The position numbers and the translations under genes are program-made. DNA of 64,000 nucleotides from Salinimicrobium soli. GTDB lineage: Bacteria; Bacteroidota; Bacteroidia; Flavobacteriales; Flavobacteriaceae. Positions 36,080 through 45,350 of the stretch are shown here, piece by piece. The DNA is taken from NCBI RefSeq assembly GCF_048323655.1, contig NZ_JBLUWW010000002.1, positions 186,001 to 250,000 of the forward strand, read 5' to 3'. How positions within the stretch are numbered: the stretch's first letter is position 1; each line of letters starts with the position of its first letter. Below the pieces are notes generated by a model that worked only from the letters and a program-made list of their open reading frames with translations, did not search any database and had not been told where the DNA came from.

Positions 36080-36337
36080 ATGGAATTTTTAGGAATATCA
36101 CTTACAGAATGGATTGGCTACCTGGCCTCTTTCTTTGTCCTGCTTTCATTTTTAATGCGAAATATCATTACCCTGAGATATGTAAACTCTGTTGGCTGTC
36201 TTTTCTTTGTCGCCTACGGAATTCTTCTGGACTCATGGCCGGTGATCATCACCAACGTGGCTATTGTAATGGTGAACGTGTACTACCTTTTCATCAATAA
36301 AAAGGAACACGTTCCCGCTGATGATGTAAAACCATGA
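36080..36337 (+). CDS. small YgjV-like inner-membrane protein
   Basis: 85 residues with three hydrophobic helices: IGYLASFFVLLSFLM (~12-26), VNSVGCLFFVAYGILL (~35-50) and PVIITNVAIVMVNVYYLFI (~54-72). Layout and size fit the YgjV family of small inner-membrane proteins, whose role is unknown; some relatives are mislabelled as uroporphyrinogen decarboxylase. The short charged C-terminus (KKEHVPADD) lies in the cytoplasm or periplasm. The gene starts 18 bp after the typA terminator and is followed by a 47-bp perfect palindrome. Confidence 0.65.
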   Translation: MEFLGISLTEWIGYLASFFVLLSFLMRNIITLRYVNSVGCLFFVAYGILLDSWPVIITNVAIVMVNVYYLFINKKEHVPADDVKP

Positions 36338-36373
36338 TTGAAGTTAGAGGTTAGAAGTAAGAAGGTTGAAGTA

Positions 36374-36420
36374 AAAAAATAAACCCTCCAAAAATGCCAT
36401 TTTTGGAGGGTTTATTTTTT
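36374..36420. terminator. 47-bp perfect palindrome (terminator type)
   Basis: Two 23-nt arms around a single C: the left arm AAAAAATAAACCCTCC plus AAAAATG is repeated as its exact complement in CATTTTTGGAGGG plus TTTATTTTTT. It holds the core CAAAAATGnCATTTTTG and would work as a bidirectional terminator. Confidence 0.85.
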
Positions 36421-36550
36421 TGTCATTCCGATCCAGAGACTTCGGGGGAGGAATCTCATAACGAGAGATTCTTCACTTCGCTGAGCTTCGTTCAGAATGA
36501 CAAGTGGTTCTATTGTCATTCCGATCCCGAGACTTCGGGAGAGGAATCTT
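36421..36550. repeat. dispersed TGTCATTCCGA repeat, one full and one partial copy
   Basis: Copy 1 (36421-36502) is an imperfect inverted repeat, TGTCATTC at one end and GAATGACA at the other, with an inner GAATCTC/GAGATTC hairpin. Copy 2 (36514-36550) repeats only the first ~37 bases. Similar elements are common between genes in many Bacteroidota genomes (recollection). No gene is present from 36338 to 36574. Confidence 0.7.
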
Positions 36551-36574
36551 TTTGAATTTTAAATTCTGAATCTA

Positions 36575-37258
36575 TTAAACTGTTTTCTGAACCACCTCAA
36601 ATACTTTTTGTCCGTCGCACTTAAGGGTTTTAGAAGGGTATTTCAGCAGTAAAGCGTAATCGTGAGTGGCCATTAAAATGGTCTTTCCGTTCTTACTGAT
36701 CTGTTGCAGCACTTCCATGATCTCCACAGAAGTCTGTGGATCCAGGTTCCCCGTAGGCTCATCGGCAAGGATCAGTTCGGGGTCATTCAGCAGCGCGCGC
36801 GCAATAGCGATACGCTGTTGCTCTCCTCCCGAAAGCTGGAATGGATTTTTAAAACCTTTAGTCTCCATTCCTACTTTTTTAAGAACTTCCTGGATCTTGG
36901 AATCCATGGCTGCCCGATCTTTCCAGCCCGTAGCTTTCAATACGAACAACAGGTTCTCATTTACATTGCGATCGTTCAGCAGTTTAAAATCCTGGAAAAC
37001 CACTCCGAGCTTGCGGCGCAAAAATGGAATGTCTTTTTCCTTTAAGGTGCGCAGGTCGTAATCTACAATTTGTCCTTCCCCTTCGGTAAGCGGCAGGTCT
37101 CCGTAAAGAGTTTTCATAAAACTACTTTTTCCGGTACCCGTTTTTCCAATCAGGTATACGAATTCACCTTCTTGTATTTCTATATTGACTTCAGAAAGAA
37201 TGAGAGTCTCGCGCTGATAGATTGAGGCGTCTTTGAGGTACAACACCGTGTTTGCCAT
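36575..37258 (-). CDS. ftsE: cell-division ATP-binding protein FtsE
   Basis: A 227-residue ABC ATPase. Walker A GKTGTGKS is at residues 38-45, the Q-loop is VVFQDFKLL, the signature motif is LSGGEQQR, and Walker B is LILADEPT followed by GNLDP. The whole sequence matches FtsE, which with the membrane protein FtsX links cell division to peptidoglycan hydrolysis. ftsX is not next to it here, which is frequent in Bacteroidota. The C-terminus (DGQKVFEVVQK) is slightly family-variable. The gene lies on the minus strand between repeats and the TPR/barrel pair. Confidence 0.9.
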   Translation of the reverse strand: MANTVLYLKDASIYQRETLILSEVNIEIQEGEFVYLIGKTGTGKSSFMKTLYGDLPLTEGEGQIVDYDLRTLKEKDIPFLRRKLGVVFQDFKLLNDRNVNENLLFVLKATGWKDRAAMDSKIQEVLKKVGMETKGFKNPFQLSGGEQQRIAIARALLNDPELILADEPTGNLDPQTSVEIMEVLQQISKNGKTILMATHDYALLLKYPSKTLKCDGQKVFEVVQKTV

Positions 37259-37421
37259 GAAAACTTGCTTTTTGTGAGGTAAAAGTAAGAAAGAGAACGC
37301 AAAAAAGAAGGGAAGTGTTGTATTTCTTAATTCTATTTTTCAGCAAAGAATTGTTCATTTCATTTTGCTGAAGCATATAATTTATCTGCCGGGATGGGCG
37401 TTATAAGCAAAGAGTTTCTTA

Positions 37422-37429
37422 TATCTTTG
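37422..37429 (+). promoter_or_regulatory. -7 box (TATCTTTG) of the TPR/barrel operon
   Basis: A perfect TAnnTTTG box, 26 bp upstream of the ATG at 37456. Confidence 0.6.
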
Positions 37430-37455
37430 AGTCATCAACAAAACCAAACCCTCGA

Positions 37456-40400
37456 ATGAACCATATCAAAACCTATCTTTTTGTTGCCTTCATTTACCTT
37501 TCTTTTCCACTTTTTGCCCAACAAACTGCCATTCAATCGAATGAACTGGCCGACTACAACCGGGCGCTTGAACTTTATAACAATCAACAGTACCTGGCTG
37601 CTCAAACCCTGTTTGATGAAGTACAGGATGAAGTGACCGATGAAAGGATCAAGGCAAACTGCGCTTATTATATCGCTAATGCGGCTATACGGCTGAATCA
37701 GCCGGGCGCCGATGAATTGATGGAAGATTTTGTACAACGATATCCTACCAGTACAAAGACCAACGCCGCTTTTTTGGATGTGGCTGATTATTACTTCAAC
37801 ACGGGGAAATATTCGCTGGCGAGAAAGTGGTATGATACCGTAGACCAGGGAAACCTTACCCGGTCTGAGAAAGAGCGTTTTTATTTCAATAATGGCTATG
37901 CCTATTTCAAAGCCAATCAATTTGAGGAGGCCAAAAATTACCTGAACAAGGTAAAGGACTCTAAGAAATATGGAAGTCAGGCGAAATACTACCTGGGTTT
38001 CATGGCCTACGAAGGTGATGATTACCAACAGGCGAACGAGCTTTTTGAGGAAGTTAGGGGAGAGGAGCGTTACAGTGAAGATCTTTCCTATTTCCAGGCT
38101 GATATGAACTTCAAGCAGGGGAATTTTCAGAAGGCAATTGAACTTGCTTTGCAGCAACTGCCACGAGCAGATCGCAAAGACCGTTCAGAATTGAATAAGA
38201 TTATTGGAGAGAGTTATTTCAATCTTGGGGAATATGAAAAAGCAATTCCTTATCTGACCGAATATAAAGGACAACGCGGAAAATGGAATAACACCGATTA
38301 TTACCAGTTAGGCTACGCTTACTTTCAGCAAGGAGATTTCGAAAAAGCCATTTCTGAGTTCAATAAGATCATCGACGGCAGTAACGCCGTGGCACAGAAT
38401 GCCTATTACCACCTTGCCCAGTCTTACCTAAAGACCGACAAAAAGCAGCAGGCACTTAACGCCTTCAAAAATGCGAGCGAGATGGAGTTCAATAAAGAAA
38501 TTCAGGCCGATGCTGCACTTAATTATGCAAAGCTGAGTTACGAGATTGGAAACAACTACGCCAGTGTGCCGCAGGTGTTGATCAATTATCTTGAGAAATA
38601 CCCAAATTCTGCTGCAAAAGAGGAGATCAATGAACTGCTTATCAACTCATTGATCACCTCCAGAAATTATGAGGAGGCAATGCGCCTATTACAGGGTAAC
38701 CGAAATTTCCAGAACAACGTGGTGTACCAACAGGTGGCTTTCTACCGCGGACTTGAACTGTACAACGAAGGAAATTACAGGGAAGCCATTGAATATTTTG
38801 ACAAATCTCTTAGCGAGCGCAGGGATCCAAGATTTACTGCTTTAGCGACTTTCTGGAAAGCTGAAAGTGATTTCAATCTCAACAGGTTCCGTGAGGCTCT
38901 TGTCGGGTACAGAGAATTTGCAGGTATGAGCGGTGCAAAAGATGCTTCCGAAAGAGAAAACCTGGATTATAATATTGGCTATGCTTATTTTAAGCAGCGC
39001 GAATATGGCCGCGCCATAGATTATTTTAAGAAATATGCTGCCAATGCAGATCATGATAATTCCCGTCGCAATGACGCTTATGTGAGATTGGGAGACAGTT
39101 ATTTTGTGAACAGCAGTTACTGGCCGGCTATGGAAGCTTACAATTCGGCTATCGCATTGAGAGGTTCAGAAAATGATTATGCTTCCTTTCAAAAAGCGAT
39201 CAGTTATGGTTTCGTTGGAAGAAATCAAACTAAAGTTGACGAGTTAAGAAGTTTCCAAAACCAATATCCACGGTCCTCGTACAGGGATGATGCGGCTTAT
39301 GAGCTGGGTAATACTCTTATTGCCATGAACCGAACTTCCGAAGGAATGGAAGCCTATAACAGGCTGATCCGTGAAGTTCCGGGAAGTTCATTAGTTCCGA
39401 AGGCGCTTCTGAAGCAAGGTTTGATCTTTTACAACAATGATCAGGGAAGTCAGGCGCTGGAGAAACTTCGGAAAGTGGTAACCGATCATCCTGATTCTCC
39501 CGAAGCAGTGCAGGCGGTGAAAACAGCCAGGCTGGTGTACATCGATCTTGGTCGTACCGATGAATACGCAAATTGGGTGAAAGATCTCGATTTTGTGGAA
39601 GTTACCGATGCCGACCTTGATAATACCACTTTTGAGTCTGCAGAAAAGCAATACAGAGAGAACAATACCCAAAAAGCCATTACTTCCCTCGAGAATTACC
39701 TGAACAAATTCCCGAACGGGCTTCATGACCTACAGGCAAATTTCTACCTCGCGCAATTGTATTACAGAGAAGGGAATAAACAAAAGAGTATCCCTAATTA
39801 CAAATATGTGATCAGCAAGACCACCAGCAATGAATATACAGAGCAGGCGCTGGTGAGATTATCGGAGATCTTCCTTGAGAACAGAAATTATTCCGAAGCT
39901 ATTCCGGTACTCAAGCGACTTGAGCAGGAAGCAACCTATTCCCAAAATGTCATTTTTGCCCAGTCTAACTTGATGAAATCATACCTGGAAGCCGGGAATT
40001 ACGACCTGGCGGTGAGTTATGCTGAAAAAGTACTGGCTAACCCGGAAGCGGAGAAGTCGGCCAGAAATGATGCGCAGGTGATCATAGCCCGTTCTGCTAT
40101 GAAGACAGGAAATGAGGCAAAAGCGCAGAGAGCCTATGCTGAAGTTCAGAAATCGGCAACCGGTGAGCTTGCGGCAGAGGCTTTATACTATGATGCCTAT
40201 TTCAAACACAAGGCTGGAAACTACCAGGCTTCGAATGATGCGGTGCAAAAGCTGGCGAAGGAATATTCAGGCTATAAATTATATGGCGCCAAAGGACTTT
40301 TACTGATGGGTAAAAACTTCTATAAGCTGAACGATGCCTACCAGGCCACTTATATTCTGGACAACGTGATAAAGAATTTCACGCAGTACCCGGATGTGGT

Positions 40401-40479
40401 GCAGGAAGCCAAAAAGGAACTGGCCCGTATCAAGGCAGAAGAAGCCAAGACCAACGCTTCTGTAGAAACCAACAATTAA
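37456..40479 (+). CDS. large exported TPR protein
   Basis: A 1007-residue protein with a signal peptide (YLFVAFIYLSFPLFAQQ). The mature part is nearly all tetratricopeptide repeats, many with the canonical W/Y-x-x-G-x-Y-x-x-A form: FNLGEYEKAIPYLTEYKG, FQQGDFEKAISEFNKIID, YNEGNYREAIEYFDKSL, FKQREYGRAIDYFKKYA. These act as protein-binding solenoids. It lies 27 bp upstream of an outer-membrane barrel gene on the same strand, and the pairing suggests a periplasmic partner of that barrel. The C-terminal tail is helical and charged (AKKELARIKAEEAKTNA). The exact pathway is unknown. Confidence 0.85.
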   Translation: MNHIKTYLFVAFIYLSFPLFAQQTAIQSNELADYNRALELYNNQQYLAAQTLFDEVQDEVTDERIKANCAYYIANAAIRLNQPGADELMEDFVQRYPTSTKTNAAFLDVADYYFNTGKYSLARKWYDTVDQGNLTRSEKERFYFNNGYAYFKANQFEEAKNYLNKVKDSKKYGSQAKYYLGFMAYEGDDYQQANELFEEVRGEERYSEDLSYFQADMNFKQGNFQKAIELALQQLPRADRKDRSELNKIIGESYFNLGEYEKAIPYLTEYKGQRGKWNNTDYYQLGYAYFQQGDFEKAISEFNKIIDGSNAVAQNAYYHLAQSYLKTDKKQQALNAFKNASEMEFNKEIQADAALNYAKLSYEIGNNYASVPQVLINYLEKYPNSAAKEEINELLINSLITSRNYEEAMRLLQGNRNFQNNVVYQQVAFYRGLELYNEGNYREAIEYFDKSLSERRDPRFTALATFWKAESDFNLNRFREALVGYREFAGMSGAKDASERENLDYNIGYAYFKQREYGRAIDYFKKYAANADHDNSRRNDAYVRLGDSYFVNSSYWPAMEAYNSAIALRGSENDYASFQKAISYGFVGRNQTKVDELRSFQNQYPRSSYRDDAAYELGNTLIAMNRTSEGMEAYNRLIREVPGSSLVPKALLKQGLIFYNNDQGSQALEKLRKVVTDHPDSPEAVQAVKTARLVYIDLGRTDEYANWVKDLDFVEVTDADLDNTTFESAEKQYRENNTQKAITSLENYLNKFPNGLHDLQANFYLAQLYYREGNKQKSIPNYKYVISKTTSNEYTEQALVRLSEIFLENRNYSEAIPVLKRLEQEATYSQNVIFAQSNLMKSYLEAGNYDLAVSYAEKVLANPEAEKSARNDAQVIIARSAMKTGNEAKAQRAYAEVQKSATGELAAEALYYDAYFKHKAGNYQASNDAVQKLAKEYSGYKLYGAKGLLLMGKNFYKLNDAYQATYILDNVIKNFTQYPDVVQEAKKELARIKAEEAKTNASVETNN

Positions 40480-40506
40480 TTTTCATAAAAAAAACCAAGC
40501 CTTCCC

Positions 40507-42228
40507 ATGAAAATCAACTCATTAAGGAACAGTGTCTTTATTATATTTTTCTTAGCCACCGGTTTCCTGTATTCTCAGGAGATCAAAAGTGATTCTATAG
40601 TGGTGGTTAGTTCATATACCCCCAGCGTGCATGATGCCTTTAAGATCAAAGAGAAACCTTCGATCACAGATTCGGTGAACCTGGAGAAAAAGACGGTCCA
40701 ATATTCCATTTTTTCAGTACCCGTAGCTTCGACCTTTACTCCGGCAAAAGGGCGCGCGACCACTGTGGAGCGAGAGCGGCCGCCAAAATTATACGACAAT
40801 TATATAACTCTTGGCTTTGGAAGCTATAAAAGTGTGCTCGCCGAATTCTATAGTAATCTGGAGATAAACCGTACAGATAACTTCGGAATATTTCTAACTC
40901 ATAACTCGGCACAGGGAGGTATAGAAAATGTTGTTCTGGATGATAACTATTACGACACAGAACTCAATCTGAATTACTCTTCCCGGGGTCGTGATCTTAT
41001 CTGGAATATGGATTTTGGAGCCGAACACCAATTGTACAACTGGTACGGTGTGCCAACACCTGCGGACGGTGATACCTGGCCGGAATTTGATCCTCAGCAT
41101 AATTATCTGAGTGCCTATATTGGCGGGGAAGTAAACCTGGATGACTCTTTTTTCAACCGGGCCAAGGCGAGATATCGCTATTTTAGGGACGATTTCGAAT
41201 CCGCAGAACATCATTTCACTTTTAAACCGACTCTTGAGTTGCCAATAGGAGGAGAAATATTCAATACCAATTTAGTTCTGGATTTTGTGAATGGTTCTTT
41301 TGACAGGGAATACCTTTTTGATGAAGGGATCAACTACAGTTTCTTAAATGTGGGACTGCAATCAGGTCTGGTGATCTTACGCGATGATCTCACCCTGAAC
41401 CTGGGAGCCGCCGTTTATTATAGTCTGGATACCGAAGCGAGTGATGGTGGGATCTATGTTTATCCGCAGGTTACCGCAAGTTACCGTATGGCCGGCGAAT
41501 ATTTCATCGCCTATGCAGGTTTGGAAGGAGATTTAAAGCAGAACACCTACTATAATTTTGCATCGGAAAATCCATTCCTTTCGCCAACCTTAACCATCAG
41601 GCCTACAGATCAGCAATACAACGCCTATGTGGGAGCAAAGGGGAAACTTTCTAACAGTGTAGGATACAACATCCGCGGAGGTTATATGGCAGAAGATGTA
41701 AAACCATTGTTCCTTTCCAATCACCCTATACTTGATGCGAATAACCAGCCTTACACCTATGGGAATTCATTTTCGGTGGTGTACGACCAGGTGAAAACAA
41801 TTTCGGCTTTCGGGGAGTTGAATTTTGATGTGAGTAGCAATTTTAACCTGCGTGTAAACGGTGAATATTTTATTTACGATACAGATCAGCAGCAGGAGGC
41901 TTGGAACCTTCCGGACTTTAAAGCCAATCTTCTGGCAGATTATCAAATAACCAAAAACTGGTTTGCAGGAGCTAATTTCTTTTTGGTGGGAGAGCGAAAG
42001 GATCTTGAGTATGGTCAAAACGGAACTCCGATCGACTTTGAACCTGTTACTCTTGACGGTTACTTCGACATGAATGCCAATTTGGGATACCGCTTTAATG
42101 ATCGCCTCTCAATTTTTGCTAAAGGGAATAACCTGCTGGGGGAAAACTATGAAAAATGGAAAGATTATCCTGTTTTGGGCCTTCAGCTGATGGCCGGAGC
42201 TACTTATAAATTTGATTGGGGTAGGTAA
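40507..42228 (+). CDS. outer-membrane beta-barrel protein (TonB-receptor-like, no clear plug)
   Basis: 573 residues with a signal peptide (VFIIFFLATGFLYSQ). The mature part is rich in alternating beta strands ending in aromatic residues (NYITLGFGSYKSVLAEFYSN, YFIAYAGLEGDLKQNTYYNF, LSIFAKGNNLLGENYEKW) and the last strand is QLMAGATYKFDWGR. This is the porin/TonB-dependent receptor barrel pattern, but the usual N-terminal plug domain is not obvious. Ligand is unknown. It follows the TPR gene with 27 bp between, which suggests one transcript, and ends in a strong terminator. Confidence 0.7.
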   Translation: MKINSLRNSVFIIFFLATGFLYSQEIKSDSIVVVSSYTPSVHDAFKIKEKPSITDSVNLEKKTVQYSIFSVPVASTFTPAKGRATTVERERPPKLYDNYITLGFGSYKSVLAEFYSNLEINRTDNFGIFLTHNSAQGGIENVVLDDNYYDTELNLNYSSRGRDLIWNMDFGAEHQLYNWYGVPTPADGDTWPEFDPQHNYLSAYIGGEVNLDDSFFNRAKARYRYFRDDFESAEHHFTFKPTLELPIGGEIFNTNLVLDFVNGSFDREYLFDEGINYSFLNVGLQSGLVILRDDLTLNLGAAVYYSLDTEASDGGIYVYPQVTASYRMAGEYFIAYAGLEGDLKQNTYYNFASENPFLSPTLTIRPTDQQYNAYVGAKGKLSNSVGYNIRGGYMAEDVKPLFLSNHPILDANNQPYTYGNSFSVVYDQVKTISAFGELNFDVSSNFNLRVNGEYFIYDTDQQQEAWNLPDFKANLLADYQITKNWFAGANFFLVGERKDLEYGQNGTPIDFEPVTLDGYFDMNANLGYRFNDRLSIFAKGNNLLGENYEKWKDYPVLGLQLMAGATYKFDWGR

Positions 42229-42248
42229 CCCAATGGTGTATAAATATT

Positions 42249-42285
42249 AAAAAGGCCGGTCATTTGACCGGCCTTATTTTTTGAT
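42249..42285 (+). terminator. intrinsic terminator of the barrel gene
   Basis: AAGGCCGGTCA pairs with TGACCGGCCTT around a short TTT loop, followed by ATTTTTTG, 20 bp past the stop codon. Confidence 0.9.
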
Positions 42286-42462
42286 TTAAAATATTGTATT
42301 TTAGAATTTTACAGCTGCAGCAGAAATGTTAAAACATTCTTAACAATTAGATAACATTGGATTCGAATTAGTTTTGAATAGAAGAAGCTATTATTGCATC
42401 CTGAAATATAAATCCTGTAAAACGATCTTTTCCTAAGGAGAGATCAGAATCTTTTGAGTTAA

Positions 42463-43593
42463 ATGGCAAAAACAAAATTTACCCGTACTAAAAGGAATAG
42501 GCCTTATTTGAACGTGCTTGATTTCATGGTCAAGGAAAAAACTTTCCTGGCCATCGTTATAATAGGTCTTGCTTTAGCAGGGATGCTGGCTGGCCAGGGG
42601 CAGGCGGGAATGTGGCTTGGATTTTTCTTTGCTGCGTATGCTACAGTAGCCAATGATAGTATTCAGTCGTTGGGAACCTTTATTGAAAGTAACAAATCTC
42701 GAAGTTGGTGGAAATTGTGGCTGTTCATAGGAGGTATCTTTCTAATTACAGTTGCCTTCAGCTGGTTTTATTTTGATGGGGATGTGACCTATCAGCGATT
42801 GTTAAAACCTGATGGAACCACGAAATACCCGCACCCGGAAACTTTCAGTTTCTTTCAGATCATAGCGCCGCTGGTATTGCTGATCCTTACCAGGATGAAG
42901 ATGCCGGTATCTACTACCTTCCTTATTTTAAGTGTGTTTAGTGCAGATACTTCCGGTATTACATCGGTGGTGTGGAAGAGTTGGACAGGATACATTATGG
43001 CATTTGTACTTTCCTTCCTTGTTTGGTACTTCTCCTATAATATGATCAAGAAGTATTTTAAAAGCAGGAAATTCAATAATAGCTGGAATGTTATCCAATG
43101 GATCGTGAGTGGAACCCTCTGGGGTGTTTGGGTGATGCAAGATGGTGCTAACATTGCGGTATTCCTGCCTCGTCAACTGGACGCAGTACAATTTGGGATT
43201 TTTGCCGTTACTATTTTTGCAGGTCTTGGATTGTTGTTCTATTTGCGTGGTGATAAGATCCAGGAGGTGGTAAGTGAAAAAGCGAGGATCTCTGATGTTA
43301 GAGCGGCAACATTAGTAGATACTACCTATGTGATCCTGCTAATTTATAAGTTATTTATCAGTACAGTACCTATGAGTACCACCTGGGTATTCCTTGGGGT
43401 AATTGGAGGTAGAGAGATTGCCATTAGTTTGGCACGAACTAAGAAAGGACGTAAGCACCGCAAGAAAGCTGGTAAGATGATCTTCAGGGATTTCTCTGCT
43501 GCAATGATAGGTTTATTTGTTTCTATCGCACTTGCTGCCGGAGCGAATCCGGATATTAGAAATGCTATTATTGACGCTCTTACTACCTGGTAG
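42463..43593 (+). CDS. divergent PiT-like phosphate transporter-family membrane protein
   Basis: A 376-residue polytopic membrane protein. Two halves show the sequence marks of the PiT family in variant form: AYATVANDSIQSLGTF and MPVSTTFLILSVFSA in the first half, MQDGANIAVFLPRQL and VPMSTTWVFLGVIGGREIA in the second. In PiT transporters these correspond to GANDVANA and the VPVSTT motif of each inverted repeat. Around ten hydrophobic helices are visible (ILLIYKLFISTVPMST among them). It differs enough from PiT that substrate cannot be assumed to be phosphate. The N-terminal ~20 residues are Lys/Arg-rich. It is single and ends at a hairpin terminator. Confidence 0.6.
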   Translation: MAKTKFTRTKRNRPYLNVLDFMVKEKTFLAIVIIGLALAGMLAGQGQAGMWLGFFFAAYATVANDSIQSLGTFIESNKSRSWWKLWLFIGGIFLITVAFSWFYFDGDVTYQRLLKPDGTTKYPHPETFSFFQIIAPLVLLILTRMKMPVSTTFLILSVFSADTSGITSVVWKSWTGYIMAFVLSFLVWYFSYNMIKKYFKSRKFNNSWNVIQWIVSGTLWGVWVMQDGANIAVFLPRQLDAVQFGIFAVTIFAGLGLLFYLRGDKIQEVVSEKARISDVRAATLVDTTYVILLIYKLFISTVPMSTTWVFLGVIGGREIAISLARTKKGRKHRKKAGKMIFRDFSAAMIGLFVSIALAAGANPDIRNAIIDALTTW

Positions 43594-43616
43594 TAAAGCT
43601 GAATTAATATAAAATG

Positions 43617-43650
43617 AAAAAGCGCTCAAACCATGGGCGCTTTTTTTATT
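43617..43650 (+). terminator. intrinsic terminator of the PiT-like gene
   Basis: AAAAAGCGC pairs with GCGCTTTTT around an 11-nt loop, followed by more T. It lies 20 bp past the stop codon and 24 bp before the next start codon, which shows that the next gene starts at 43674 and not at the earlier in-frame ATG 43614. Confidence 0.75.
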
Positions 43651-43673
43651 TTTACCTTTTAATCTTTCAAAAC

Positions 43674-45296
43674 ATGCAAAAAACAATTCTGCTTATCTTT
43701 TTTGGTCTACTGATCGTTTCCTGCCAGGAACAGGAAGAGGTAGATCTCCTGGTATTGAACGGCAAGGTCTATACAGTAGATGAAGATTTTTCTACAGCCG
43801 AAGCTTTCGCAGTGCGCGATGGAAAAATTTTAGAGGTAGGAACTGGCGAAGAACTTCAGAAGAAATACCGCTCAAAGGAAACTATTGATGCCGAAGGCAA
43901 AGCCATTGTTCCGGGCCTTATTGATGCCCATGCCCATTTCTACGGATTGGGAATGCAAATGCAAAGAGTGGATCTTACCGGTACTAAGAGTTTTTCCGAA
44001 GTGGTACAAAAGATCACCGAGTTTCAAAAGGAAAAGAACACCGATTTTATTGTAGGCCGTGGATGGGATCAAAACGATTGGGATGTAAAGGAATTTCCGG
44101 TGAAAGATACACTTGACCTGCTTTTCCCTGATACGCCTGTCGCCATAACCCGTATAGATGGCCACGCTCTTCTTGCCAATCAGGCGGCCCTGGATGCGGC
44201 AGGAATTACAACAGAAACTCCTGCGGAAGGGGGAGAGATAGAAGTGAAAGATGGGAAACTTACAGGGATCCTGGTTGATAATCCTATGGCACTTGTGGAA
44301 AATGCTATTCCTTCAGCTTCCAAAGAAGCTGAGATAAGGGCGCTTTTAGATGCACAAAAAGAAGCCTTTAGCTACGGACTCACCACAGTGAACGATGCGG
44401 GGCTTGATCGCAAAACTATTGAGTTGATCGATAGTCTGCAGCAATCCGGAGCGTTGGACATCCGCATCTACGCAATGATAAGCAATACTCCGGCAAATCT
44501 TGATTACTATTTGGGCCGGAAGTTCATTAAAACTCATAAGCTGAATGTGCGGTCAGTCAAATTTTATGCTGACGGCGCACTGGGTTCCCGCGGAGCAGCG
44601 TTAAAGCAGCCATATTCTGATAAGCACGATCACTACGGGGCCTTGTTGTCATCAGTAGAAGATTTCAAAAAGATTGCTGCCCGTATTGCGGCCAGTGAAT
44701 ACCAGATGAACACCCATGCCATTGGAGATTCAGCAAATTATATTGTTTTGAAGACCTATGATTCTTTACTTGGAGATTCTGAAGACAGACGCTGGAAAGT
44801 GGAGCATTCTCAGGTGATCGATCCGGAGGATTTTCATTATTTCAGTAAGAATATCATTCCGTCGGTGCAGCCTACGCATGCTACCAGTGACATGTATTGG
44901 GCAAAAGACCGCCTGGGTGAAGAAAGGGAAAAAGGAGCCTACGCGTATCATCAACTGTTGGACCAGGCCGGAATTATTGCTTTGGGAACTGATTTTCCGG
45001 TAGAGAAGGTGAGTCCGTTCCTTACTTTTTACGCGGCGGTGACCCGTAAAGATCTGGATGATTACCCCGAAGGCGGTTACATGATCGAGCAGGCGCTTTC
45101 CAGGGAGAACACCTTAAAGGGAATGACGATTTGGGCAGCGTTCAGCAACTTTGAAGAAGATGAAAAAGGAAGTATTGAACCAGGAAAGTTTGCCGATTTT
45201 GTCATTTTAGACAGAAATATTATGGAGGTTCCGGAAAATGAGATTCCGAAGACGAAAGTGGAAGCTACTTATTTGGGTGGAAAGAAAGTCTACTAG
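43674..45296 (+). CDS. amidohydrolase lipoprotein (YtcJ/AepA-like)
   Basis: 540 residues from ATG 43674; the lipobox IVSC places the lipidated Cys at residue 17. An earlier ATG (43614) lies inside the preceding terminator and would bury the signal peptide. Amidohydrolase-superfamily segments: VNGKV-like opening (LNGKVYTVDEDFSTAEAFAV), GLIDAHAHFYGLGMQM, KFYADGALGSRGAALKQ, MNTHAIGDSAN, and a final GTDFPVEKVSPFLTFYAAVT with PGKFADFVILDRN. The metal-binding His/Asp residues are present. Relatives (YtcJ, AepA) hydrolyse unknown amide or cyclic substrates; anchoring by lipid suggests the periplasmic side of a membrane. Confidence 0.8.
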   Translation: MQKTILLIFFGLLIVSCQEQEEVDLLVLNGKVYTVDEDFSTAEAFAVRDGKILEVGTGEELQKKYRSKETIDAEGKAIVPGLIDAHAHFYGLGMQMQRVDLTGTKSFSEVVQKITEFQKEKNTDFIVGRGWDQNDWDVKEFPVKDTLDLLFPDTPVAITRIDGHALLANQAALDAAGITTETPAEGGEIEVKDGKLTGILVDNPMALVENAIPSASKEAEIRALLDAQKEAFSYGLTTVNDAGLDRKTIELIDSLQQSGALDIRIYAMISNTPANLDYYLGRKFIKTHKLNVRSVKFYADGALGSRGAALKQPYSDKHDHYGALLSSVEDFKKIAARIAASEYQMNTHAIGDSANYIVLKTYDSLLGDSEDRRWKVEHSQVIDPEDFHYFSKNIIPSVQPTHATSDMYWAKDRLGEEREKGAYAYHQLLDQAGIIALGTDFPVEKVSPFLTFYAAVTRKDLDDYPEGGYMIEQALSRENTLKGMTIWAAFSNFEEDEKGSIEPGKFADFVILDRNIMEVPENEIPKTKVEATYLGGKKVY

Positions 45297-45303
45297 AGAA
45301 GCT

Positions 45304-45350
45304 TCAAAAATGACATTTTTGAGCCTGTTCTTTGGAGCAGGCTTTTTATT
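45304..45350. terminator. palindrome plus terminator between converging genes
   Basis: TCAAAAATG (45304-45312), A, CATTTTTGA (45314-45322) forms one hairpin; AGCCTG...CAGGCTTTTT (from 45322) forms a second, terminator-like one. It separates the amidohydrolase (ends 45296) from the metalloprotease gene (ends 45346 on the minus strand). Confidence 0.65.

Noticed and set aside
43614..43673. Earlier ATG as the start of the amidohydrolase
   Set aside because: It lies within the terminator of the preceding gene and would place 20 residues before a clear lipoprotein signal.
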